This document shows, one piece after another, positions 1-10,300 of a DNA stretch of 24,403 nucleotides. The notes beneath the pieces are model-generated. The model made no database searches. It was not told the origin of the DNA and saw only the letters and a program-made list of their open reading frames with translations. The translations under genes were made by a program, and so were the position numbers. This DNA is from a virus, in the IMG/VR virus record IMGVR_UViG_3300009182_000309, positions 1 to 24,403 of that record; one strand, 5' to 3'. The number at the start of each line of letters is the position of its first letter. The first letter of the stretch is position 1.

Positions 1-450
1 ATGTGCTACTGATGTATTGTCAACTACGGTTCCGGGTAGTGCTCCTGTTATTCCTGTGGTTGAATTATAGATTGGACCAACTAATAACCATTGCGAGCCA
101 GTCCAGACATTTAACTGTTGATTAGTAGTACTATACCACAAGTCGCCAACTGCATTATTTGAAGGTGCAGAACTAGACGCTTGACTGCCGCCTAGAGTCT
201 TGAAGCCTGCTCCATTGTAAACTTCTAATACACCCGAAGTAGTATTGAACCATAATTGCCCAACTAACGGTGCGCTGGGAGGAGTATTGTTAGCTCCATT
301 TTCTAGTAATCGTATGAAATTGTCATCCAAAAATTGACCATAACCCGCGTAGTTTTGACCAATCAACGTCATTGAACTGGCTTGGTTAATAGTACCGGAT
401 GGTATGACAGCAAAAACGTTACCGTTTGTTAGATTAATTGTATAGCTCAT
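1..450 (-). CDS. Tail fibre-type structural protein, N-terminal 150 residues (3' end outside window)
   Basis: Open frame starting ATG at 450 and still open at base 1, so at least 150 residues are encoded and the C-terminus lies outside the window. The N-terminus begins MSYTINLTNGNVFAVIPSG. Two tandem copies of a G(D/Q)LW(F/Y)-x-T-T repeat are visible at about residues 69-102 and 103-136 (GQLWFNTT, GDLWYSTT), each followed by an L-x-V-(Y/W)-x-G strand. This W/G repeat pattern is familiar from fibre and collar-type proteins of T4-like aquatic phages, which is knowledge from memory rather than a search. A late promoter (479-472) and an AGGA Shine-Dalgarno (465-462, 11 bases before ATG) support the start. 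Likely role: distal tail or fibre component made late in infection. The receptor-binding end, if any, is not in view. Confidence 0.85.
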   Translation of the reverse strand, partial: MSYTINLTNGNVFAVIPSGTINQASSMTLIGQNYAGYGQFLDDNFIRLLENGANNTPPSAPLVGQLWFNTTSGVLEVYNGAGFKTLGGSQASSSAPSNNAVGDLWYSTTNQQLNVWTGSQWLLVGPIYNSTTGITGALPGTVVDNTSVAH

Positions 451-471
451 ATACGTCAGTGTCCTATTCTA

Positions 472-479
472 TATTTATA
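472..479 (-). promoter_or_regulatory. T4-type late promoter (TATAAATA) for the fibre-type gene
   Basis: Exact TATAAATA on the minus strand in the 80-base gap between the 201-residue gene and the fibre-type gene. With T4 late-promoter spacing (last A at -6) transcription would start at 466, giving a 16-base leader that begins TAGGAC and contains the Shine-Dalgarno AGGA. In T4 such promoters are read by the gp55 late sigma factor with the gp45 clamp. Finding the motif implies, but does not prove, an equivalent system here. Confidence 0.75.
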
Positions 480-530
480 TTTAGTACTATCAAACGTCCA
501 GTTTTTGGAAAAAATTTGATTTTATTCATA

Positions 531-1136
531 TTATGTTGCTGAAAGATTGGTCAGCGATTGTAATCTTAAGGTATAATCAATTTGTATCGAACGATTGAGC
601 GCTTTTTGTACGGGATGAAAAATAACGTGTGTAATCAAAGACAAATTACTAGCTGACCCGTTCCAACATTGTAAACCTAGCTCATCAAACACATACTCAC
701 CGTTAAAATTGGTACTGTTATCAAATGCTTGTTGCCCTGCTGGCTCGCCGTAATCTAACATACAAGTTACTAATATATCAGTATAATACTTGCCCGGAGT
801 ATGTAACACCGTCATGTTGTTGTTGATAGGATCTAAATTAGCTGCTGATCGTTGATCTACTACCTTAGCATAAGTTTCATTATATAAACTGGCATTTTGT
901 CCAGTGACATTGGGAGGCAGGTAAGTGATGACTCCAGTCGGGTCTACTGCGCTGCCGCCGTTACCAAAAGCCATAGAGTAAATCCATCCAACGCCTTGAT
1001 CACTGAGAGTATTGGCCATAGCTATAGAAATCGTTTCATAATTAATGGCATTGTCTTTATCCACTAACACTTCGCCAGTGACACGGTCTGTGATCTTAAT
1101 ATGCCCTTTGATCGTGGGCGTAAATGCTGACATCAT
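531..1136 (-). CDS. Tail or fibre-associated structural protein, 201 residues
   Basis: Complete frame, ATG at 1136 with a second in-frame ATG at 1133; GGAG lies 8 bases before the first ATG. The start overlaps the stop of the 47-residue gene (ATGA), so the two are probably translationally coupled. The N-terminus (residues 9-31) has the pattern KGHIKITDRVTGEVLVD followed by NAIN. Then come an AMAN helix, a W-x-x-x-MAFGNGG motif (residues 51-61) and TYLPPNVTG (71-79). The middle and end are strand-rich with no membrane segment or signal peptide. This layout is common in small structural proteins encoded near phage tail and baseplate genes; the exact role is unknown. It could be a fibre adaptor or a tail-tip decoration protein. 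A short version of its first motif is present in the gene just upstream. Confidence 0.8.
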   Translation of the reverse strand: MMSAFTPTIKGHIKITDRVTGEVLVDKDNAINYETISIAMANTLSDQGVGWIYSMAFGNGGSAVDPTGVITYLPPNVTGQNASLYNETYAKVVDQRSAANLDPINNNMTVLHTPGKYYTDILVTCMLDYGEPAGQQAFDNSTNFNGEYVFDELGLQCWNGSASNLSLITHVIFHPVQKALNRSIQIDYTLRLQSLTNLSAT

Positions 1137-1276
1137 GCCTTTTGCTCCACAAATACTTTGCGCGTCTTTGGATCAAATATCTTTACAAAACCCTCTACAG
1201 ATACCAAATTAGTATCATCAGGCTGCTTAACGGGCTGTTGGGCTTGTGGTGTTTGATTAACTGTTTTATTTTCCAT
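1133..1276 (-). CDS. 47-residue micro-protein sharing a motif with the next gene
   Basis: ATG at 1276, TGA at 1135-1133, 47 residues. The first about 20 residues are polar and rich in Q and P. The C-terminal half reads V-E-GFVKIFDPKTRKVFVE, closely matching the GHIKITDRVTGEVLVD motif near the N-terminus of the 201-residue protein encoded next, so the two look like relatives of one short strand-turn-strand unit. The stop overlaps the next start by four bases (ATGA). No Shine-Dalgarno precedes the ATG, but an exact TATAAATA lies 5 bases upstream, so at T4 spacing the transcript would start at the A of the ATG (leaderless). It may be a genuine small structural protein or a leader ORF coupling expression of the 201-residue gene. 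Function unknown. Confidence 0.65.
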   Translation of the reverse strand: MENKTVNQTPQAQQPVKQPDDTNLVSVEGFVKIFDPKTRKVFVEQKA

Positions 1277-1281
1277 ATGCG

Positions 1282-1289
1282 TATTTATA
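1282..1289 (-). promoter_or_regulatory. T4-type late promoter (TATAAATA) before the micro-gene
   Basis: Exact TATAAATA followed by CGCAT and then ATG, in the 39-base gap after the giant gene. Standard late-promoter spacing puts +1 at base 1276, the A of the micro-gene start codon. It would drive the 47-residue and 201-residue genes independently of the 15.3 kb giant gene upstream. Confidence 0.7.
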
Positions 1290-1313
1290 ATTTTGAAATC
1301 GTATATTTTGAAA
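1290..1313 (-). repeat. 9-bp direct repeat next to a late promoter
   Basis: TTTCAAAAT occurs twice on the minus strand (1313-1305 and 1298-1290), 15 bases apart start to start, immediately upstream of TATAAATA. It could be chance in AT-rich DNA. No terminator-like hairpin is seen in this gap after the giant gene. Confidence 0.35.
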
Positions 1314-1315
1314 CT

Positions 1316-4300
1316 TTAATGGCCCTGTAAGAATCTAGCAGCGGCAGTGTTGGTTTCTTGTAAAGGTACTCCGTTACTGGCAGTATTTGGGCCCTGCTCG
1401 TACCAAGTTACTCCACGTTTAATTAATATAGTGACGTCGCTGCCATTGGCCGGTGCCGCAGTGAATTCAATGGTTACAGGATTTTCACTGACAAATGTAT
1501 ATCCTGAAGTTTGTAACTCACCCGCAACATACACTTGTACCGCACGATTCAACGGCTGCCAGTAAGTGGGATCGGTGATGGCTGTGTTAGCTGGTACTGT
1601 TCTTTTGGCATAATAGTAGTTGACGCCGTCTATCACTGTAGTAGCTCCAGAGTAACTGTCATATTCTATCCAGATCACAGTATTGGTACCGCTTAATGAT
1701 ATATCTGCTGCTGTGAATTCTGTAGCAACACCGTTGGCTAATATAGTATTGCTGACAATATAGTTTTGAAATTGTTCTGGCAGTAAATTACCTCTGCTTT
1801 CATTATAAACAGCAGCACCTACAGCATGAGCTGCGGCTGCTGTACCCGCTGTGCCACGCAATAAACTCCTGACTGAATTGTTGGCAAAGTCTATTTCACG
1901 ATACATGATACGTTCGCCATCGATAGTAACTACGCCCCAAATGTTAGCTATGAAATTGGGAATCGCTAATGCGTTAACATCTTTGACATAAATGACATCA
2001 TCGTTTAACGCCACAGGCTCAACTACAGTGGTAGTGGTGGCTACCGTGATTCTATACACTGCTTGTCCGCCACGCATGTCTTGGAATATACGGAAATCCA
2101 ATGCTTCCGGTACGATTGAGTTAGTGAACTGTGTGATTATTACGACATCAGTTGACTGTAGTATACCGTAAGTTAAGATAACTTGAGATTGAGCATCGAC
2201 AGTTTCTAATACATAATCTACATCAGGATTCAGCACTCTGCCGTTTAACGATACCCATAAACGTGAAGGATCAGTTATTATCGTTCCTAAATTTAAATTA
2301 TTAACTGAGGCCGTCGTACCAATAGTAGTGTCAAAGGATCCAGAATCGCCATTGTATAAATTAGTGTCATTGCTGCGGATATACTGTACTTCTAGTGCGT
2401 TTCCAGTGCCAGTACCCTGTATCGTAAATAATAATCCGGTCGTGGAACCAGTAACAGTTGTGATCGCTGCGCCACCCACAGTTTCAGAAAGAGTAAATGT
2501 AGTTACACCGTTGGTGGCTATGATATAGTAATTTTTAGCGGGTGGAGTATATCCTGTAATACCAGCTGACCCAGTTAACACGCCGGAAATAGTAATCATC
2601 TCGCCCACTCTCAGCGCAGACGAAGTTGCGGAACAGTGGAATTGTCCACTAGTGGTGATGATGGCATCAACTGGTATCGTCAAGTTAGCTAAGAACACCG
2701 TACCCACATTATTGTCAGGAGCACCTATCAGTGTAAAGTCAGTGGATCCTAATACATTAATTTGATACGCGAATCCATCTTTTAATGTGGTAGCCGGGAA
2801 TGGACCAGGAGTGTTAGCCAACACAACTTCATCTATAAACAACGTGTCATAGTTTATAGTATCAAATCCTTCGCTGACGGTAGTACCCACTGTGACTGGA
2901 CCCACAAATACCTGGGTTAATAGGCGTTGTTCTCTGGTATCATTCCATGTTGTAACGGTAATAGGCTGCCCGGCTACTGGCACAAGACCACGGTTAGGTA
3001 TAAATGACAGTGTACTGGCCACAGCATCGATAACTGCCTGTACGCCAGTTAGTACGGCAATACAAATTCTCGTATCTAGCGCAGGTGCTGTGCCGAAGGT
3101 CACGGTGGCGCCAGAGACCGCTGGGGTTACAGTATATGCGCTGGCATTTTGTAATACATCATTGAAGTATACCACTACATCCGCTGAAACTATCGCACTT
3201 TGATCAACACCCAATCTCTGTGCCACTTCAAATACTGTGGTAGTACCGTTGCCTAAATAATTAACGCCAGCAGCAGTACGAGCACGTATGCCGTTGACAT
3301 TGACCACAGCATTTATACTATTAGTATAGGCTAGACTGTTGGTCAGCGTATAAGTTAAGATGCCGGTGGCCGTGATGATCTGCGTTACAGGAGCACTCCA
3401 TGAGTAGTTTGTTGTGACCCCGTCAATGGTGGTGGGAGAAATAGCCACTAGACTGATAAAGTCACTGCTGCCATAAGTTGTAGCAAAATTGATTACGGTT
3501 GTGCCCGCTGCGGCTCCTGCTGTATAAGTGTAGCCGCTGGATAAGTAAACACCGTTGACAAAAATCGCAAATTCCTGTATTAAGTTATACTCAACCGGCA
3601 CAGTTAAATGATTTAGTACCTCACTGCCGTTGTAAATACCTTTGAATAGTTGATTGCCTCCGCCAAGTTCGTAAACATAAATGCCTAGTTGATCATTGTT
3701 TTTCACTAGTTGCGATGTTGACAATACTGTAAACGTCTGCGCTGCCCAATTTACAGTATAGTCTAAACCCAGAGTTAAATCATATCCGCGTGACTCATTG
3801 GTAACGATCAATGCCACAGGATATGGCATCAATCCGGTAAAGCTGATAGTAGGGGCAGCGGCACTATAGATTACCCTAGATAATCGTTGTGGGAATCCAT
3901 GACCAATACCCTGCCAGTCAGCTCCGGGTGTTGTGTACACACGATAATCTAAGGTATCAAATTCTATACCTGGTAGCAATTCTTCCGGTGCGTGACTTTC
4001 AAAAGCATCGACATAAGCCCCGCCCACGACATTGATGTCAGTGGCACGTGTACCCAAGTAGGGATCAACATACGAGCTTTCAAAGATAGTGTCTAATAAT
4101 CCTAAGAAATATGTAGGTTGCCCGTTAGCATCTAGTGAATAATTATCAAACGGCGTGATATCAAATGTACTACGCGAAAAACCAGTATTCATGTCAAATC
4201 CCAGACCTTGAACTTGAACGCCGGGATAGTCAATTCCATCTACTAACAAGGGCAGAGATAGACCAGGGGTATCAGGTGTTGATACATAATAACCCATGGT

Positions 4301-7300
4301 ACGATCAACTCCACTTAACGAACCTGCTTCCACTAACTGCCACTGGCTCGGGTCAAATATTGTATTTGTAACAGTGCCCAACGGTTGCCACACTTTATTG
4401 TCAGCTCTTACCAACTCGCCCGATGTGTAAGTTTCGCCAGATGTCCAGTTAATAATACTGGTTTTATATTCATAACGGTCGTACTTGATGGTAGTTTTGA
4501 TTGAGCGTACTTGGTTATTGCCCATGTAAGCCACAGCCTGTGCTCCAACTCCGTTACCGCCGGAAATAGTAATAATCGCTGTGGTTAGATATCCTGCTCC
4601 GGGATTGACTACCGTAATAGCAGCTACTTGGCCTGCGCCGTTGATCACGGCTTTCATCACTGCTGGTGTTGTACAGACTCCAGCTACTGTGACGACTGGG
4701 GTAGTAGTATATCCTGATCCACCCGATGCTATGGCTACACTTTGTATGCTTAGTAGATAATTAGTGAACCATTGATTATATAAACTGGGTTCAACCCAGA
4801 TCTGCGCATTTGGAGCAGCATCACTGACTGTGGAGTAATGCGGTGTAACTGCTACATCATAAGGTGTTAATATCGGGCTAACAAACTGTGGCAACTCTAA
4901 TGCTTTGTCCCAGTATGCTGGTAGATCAAAGTCAGTTATATCGCCTTGGAAATCATCTTCTCCTGTGTAGATTAAATTAAACTGTCGCACTTGTACGTGA
5001 TATGGTTTAACTTCGTTAAAGTAATCTAATACAAACTGTTGATTATCTGTGAGGTATGTTTGATAAGGTAATAAACTACGTATATTATGATTGACATCAA
5101 CGTAACTGGTTTTTACTAACCAAGAAGGATCAGTAAACTCACTGTAAACATAATTAAACATTAAGATTAAACTGCTGTTACGTTGTATCTCTAAATCGCC
5201 GACGTAAATTTCTTCGTTTAATGCTTGGATAATGTAGCGTGTTTCAACACGTGGCGACTCATCAAAATACTGAGCATCAAATACTTCAGCTCCAAATCCA
5301 AAATTGCCCACAGTATAATTCCACAGCGATTCGGCAAATGCTATGGTACCATCTTCGAGCCCCACACGGGTCCAATCATTGGCAGCATCTAACCCAGTGC
5401 GCAGATAGATCTCCCACTTACCCGCACCGTTATCGATCACACGAACACTGGAATTTACTGGCGCAGTGGTATAAGACAGAGTAGCTAACTGTCCATAGTT
5501 TTGTACCGCAGCCACAGGAGCTATGCTACTATTATACCCAGGGAGATACCAGTTTATATAATACCAGTACAGTGATGTAACATAACTTTGTACTTGTACT
5601 AATAGTAATGTACGAGTAGACTGTACTTGATAGATGGTCCAACGACCTTGTTGACTGCTGTCACTTAGAACTAGATAACGATATCCCACAGGCACAGCAT
5701 TGATATTTTGATAACCCAGTACTTCTAAGTTAGGTACTGTAAAATTCCACGCGCCGGAACTAGCCGTAGGTGTTGGCTGAGATGAATTTAATAAATTAAA
5801 ACTGCGTGTTTCTGTGATAGGATACTGTGCTAATACTGTATTGGCTCTTCCCAAATAATTCTGTAATGCCGTAAATCTATCAGCAAACATACTTTGTCGT
5901 GGTCTAAATTGCACACCAAAACGCATACCTGGACTCAGTGTTGGATCAGGCACAGAATTACCTGCTGTGTCAACACCACACAAACTATCTTGGAATTTAC
6001 GATATAGTTGTGTGTTTAAGAAACTATTGGCAACACCATCAGTGATGATTTGATACTCTTGGTGTACTACAGCATCATTTATTTGTTGATCAAAGCCCAC
6101 ACTTAAAATCGTGTTAGTGGAGTTCAGTAAGTTTTGAGCATTATAAATCGCTATTGTCGAAGCATTTAGTCCGGCAATGTAAGGTAATCCACTACTACGC
6201 GGATCTAATATATAACTACTGATGCCACTGCTACTGAGAGTTTTTCCAGATCCACTGGATATCGTGGTAATACCTTTGACCCAGAAATAATATAGTGTTT
6301 GGAAAATATTATTTTGACCTAGTTGTGAGCTGACGGTATAACTGATAGCACTCAATGGTGTACCAGGACCATTATAGTTAGCCGGAGGGATAGAACTTTC
6401 AACCCACTGATATATATCTACACTGCTGCCCGGAAATGTTGTTCCCCAACGTCTGCTGGCGTATAATATGTCATCTTGATTGGGATCAATAAACCTCACA
6501 GAGTTAGTGTCCCACCACATCTCACCGATATGCTCACTGGTCCACATATTACCGTTGTTGTGAACAGATCCTGTGTTGTACTGAGCAGGGTCAACAGCAC
6601 CTATATAATCAATATTTTGTCTAGCAACACCTAATATTTTTCCCTGTAAAGGATCAAAGAAATCAAAGTAGTTTTGAGTTCCTGCGTTAGCGGTAACGTT
6701 TACTCCAACAGCTTGCCCACCGCTATACGTAAATACGCTATTCAATGCGTATACATCTACCACCGGTTGTTGACTGCGTATAGGCATCCAAGCAGGTGAG
6801 TTGGTGGGATTATCGAATAATGTAATGTAACTCAAGTTAGTAGTATTGTTAGTCAACCCGCCAGGAGCGCCTATCATTAATCTGCCACTGGTATAATTTA
6901 CACTTACCCCAAATCTATCACCAGTTGCTGTATTACTGTTGTAAATTTGTTGGCCAAACGCAAATTGACCAGCATTGGCTAAGGTATTAGAGCTACCAGG
7001 GAAGTAATCATAGGTATATGCTACCCCGCCGTTGTTGATAGGATCAAAGAATGTAGTACTGTGTTCATCAAAATAAGTTTGTCCAGCATCAAATGTAGTG
7101 GCCTCATAGACATTGCCATTTGGAGCACCAACAATTAAGTTAACAGCGTTAGTATCAATGCTAAGTGCTGATCCAAACTGCCCATATGCTGTTGCCGCAG
7201 GACTTAATATCTGCTGTGTAAACACAAATGTATCAAACCCTAGTTGATCAAATACTGAATTCACTGGTCCCGGCAATACTGTGATCATGTTAGTGGCCAT

Positions 7301-10300
7301 GGCTGCTGCGGCATTTTCTACACTGACGGTCAATCTACCGGAAACTACTAATACTCTGCTTAGATTGCCAGGAGCATAGACAAAATTAATTTCTTCTGTA
7401 GCTGATGTGTAAGAATAATCTACCCCAAACGTCTGTAATATGTCATCTACATATACTACAGTGGTATAAGAAGTGGCTGTAGAGTACAGAGTTCCTATAT
7501 AAAATGCTTTAGTTGATCCATTGCCTACAAAAGTTAAATCTGGAGTAGGCACGGCAGCAACATTGGGTATTTTTGCTGCGTTAATCGCAGCAGCGAAACC
7601 TAATACTGTGTTATTGGGAGCAGCGGGTACAGTGACTACACTGTCATTTATTCTCAATGTTCCACTTGGCGTAAGCACAGGATTAGCCACGGCAGAAGTT
7701 GTAACTCCATATACTCTAGACTGATTTACCAAATGATCGACCGAACCTGCTTGAGGCACATAAGTGCTGTCAAACGGTGCTCCGACATATACGCTGCAGT
7801 TTAACGGGCATACACTAATCGCTGAACTAAATTTAGCTTCGTAACTGGGAGTGCTGGATGTAAACTGTTGAATCAGTTGTATATCATTAGTTTCAATTTC
7901 AATTATATCGCCCGCAGTAAATGTGATGTTAGTGAATACTATATTGCTGCCGCTAACCGTATACTGACCAGAAACTGATTCTGCTGTGCTGATTAAAAAT
8001 ACATTGTTTACAATCACAGCCACGGGAGAATTTACAACACCAGGCATCGCATAAGTTATTTGGCTAGTATTAGATACCAAATATCTGATCACGCTTCTGT
8101 CAAATACATATACACTGCCAGCCATGCCCAATGAATCTACTTCTGTGTTGACGGCGCCAATAACGATTTGTCTACCATCAGTTGTAGTGCCAACACTGGC
8201 GCCAAAATAATCTCCCATAACTGAGTCAGAGGATGTAATGCTGGTGATATATTGCCAGTAAGTTTTAGCTGTTACTATAATAACCGATCCTGCTGACGGG
8301 ACTGTTAAGAAAGTCAGTAGTGTGGTAGAGTTGTTAAATGTATAATCTAAATAAGGACGTTGTATCTGCCCGTTGACCGTTACAGTGAAACTATAAATGT
8401 TTGTAGCGGTGTACAACGACTGAGACAGCGTGAATGCTCTGGTATTGGTAGTGCTGCCACCAGTTGCAGTAAATGTTGTAATTGCGCCTGATTTTACAGC
8501 AGTCACTGTGATGACTAAATTGTTAGCTGGTGTCGTGCCGCCAATATCCGCACCATATACAGTCAGTGTATCACCTACTTTGTAAAACGCCCCACCGAAG
8601 TTCAGGGTGGTAAAGTAAACTCCGCGGGTATTGTTTAGTGTAAACACAGCACCTTGACCAACACCGGATGTCACACTTTGTTGTACACCATAATAAATTT
8701 CTTGATCTAGTTGTGTCTGTTGATTTCTAGTAATGGTCAATGTTTGATTGGCTGCCGGAGCGATACCAAATATCACATATAGCGAATCAACTGTAAATTC
8801 TAATCCCGGTATGGCAATGCTGTTTCCTATGGTGACTGTTATTTGATTTACATCAGCAAAATTAACTTGTAACGCACTGGTATATTCAAACTTTGAGGTT
8901 ACTCCGTCTGTTGTATAAACAATAGACTGAGCCTCAACATCGATACGTTCGTAGGCATAGACTGTGTTGTTACCAGGTGCGCTAATATACATCCAACGTT
9001 CGTCGCGGCTAATTGCTGCGCTAGATCCAAATCCAATCGCCGTAAAGTTTTGATCTGGCGCAACTAACAACTGTGTTTCAGAATAGGTACTGGCTGTTGA
9101 TGTGCGATAGATCATCGAAGCATAGCCAACTCCTGACAGACTAGCACTGGCACCAACTACGGCCCAGTTTTTGTTGCCAAAAGTAACTATGTTACCAAAT
9201 CCTGCGGTATCTCGCGCAGTTGGATTAAACGTGTAACTATAAACATAGTCAGTGTTAACGCCTCTGAAATAGGCCAACACCGCGCCAACCCCACTATTTG
9301 TGTTAGGGGCACCTACTAGTGCTCCAAAGTTGTCGGTGGTTTGTGTGAGGCTTACGGCATATTGATCCTGCGCCGAAAAGCCCGGAGTAATAGTAGAATT
9401 AGTGACAAATGGCGCTTGCTTTTGTAAAGTTTCCCAGTGTCCGTTGCCGTCGTTGTCTACCCAAACAATATCGCCGGGCGTTAGATGATTAACATATGAC
9501 AGCGTTGAGATATCGCTGGCTTGACTAACTCTAGCACTGTCTAGTTTAAATACCAGACCAACACCACCCACCGATGTTAAATTAGTATTGGTAAAGGTAA
9601 ACGCAATGGTAACCGTAGTGATCGATGGCGCCGATAGTACACGATAAACTCCATTTACTGCTGGATTAAAATACTTGATTATAATTAAATCAGAGACTGC
9701 TAGGCCATGTGCTGCGGTAAATGTAACTAGGCTTGTGCCGTTGAGATTGTTTGATAACAAGGTCATTTGACCTGGAACTTCTGCTACACGATATACGCCC
9801 CAGTTATAGCTGTTAATTTTAGCTATCCAGATGTAAGTGCCTATGCCTATCTTATTGAGGTTGGCATCAATCGCAGCAGGGTCTTGGATACTAAACACTG
9901 TAACATCAACATCATCTAAACATACATAGCCAGCTGTTGGCAATGCCGATGACAAACTGCTATTTTCATAAGTGGTAGGTAATACATTAGCAGTGGTTAT
10001 TCTATAACTTTCTCTCCATAAGTCGTTGACAAAAACTGTTTGGTTAGCCTGACTAGTTTCTCCAGGAACAATAATTTGTATAGTCGATGGGTTATACTTC
10101 AGCAGTGACTGATTCAACTGTATCTCAAAATAACTCCTATTGGCCTGTGCGCCGTATGTGCCAGACAGCACAGCCCAATTTTCATAAACATTATATTGCC
10201 CAGACTCTTTGCCTAAGTTAGCATTACTGAAAATTTGAGCCGCTAGTTTAGTTCCTTTAGTGCCAATAAATTGTTGATATAGTTGAACTTGTGTAACCCC

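Noticed and set aside
485-530. Possible terminator after the 201-residue gene
   Set aside because: T and A runs around CCAAAAACTGG can pair over only three to five bases with almost no loop, so it is not a convincing hairpin.
1124-1330. Plus-strand 68-residue frame over the micro-gene and late promoter
   Set aside because: It is antisense to the better supported 47-residue gene and contains no coding signal.
2892-3203. Plus-strand open frame of 103 residues
   Set aside because: It lies wholly inside the giant gene on the opposite strand, has no Shine-Dalgarno or recognisable domain, and looks like an antisense shadow.
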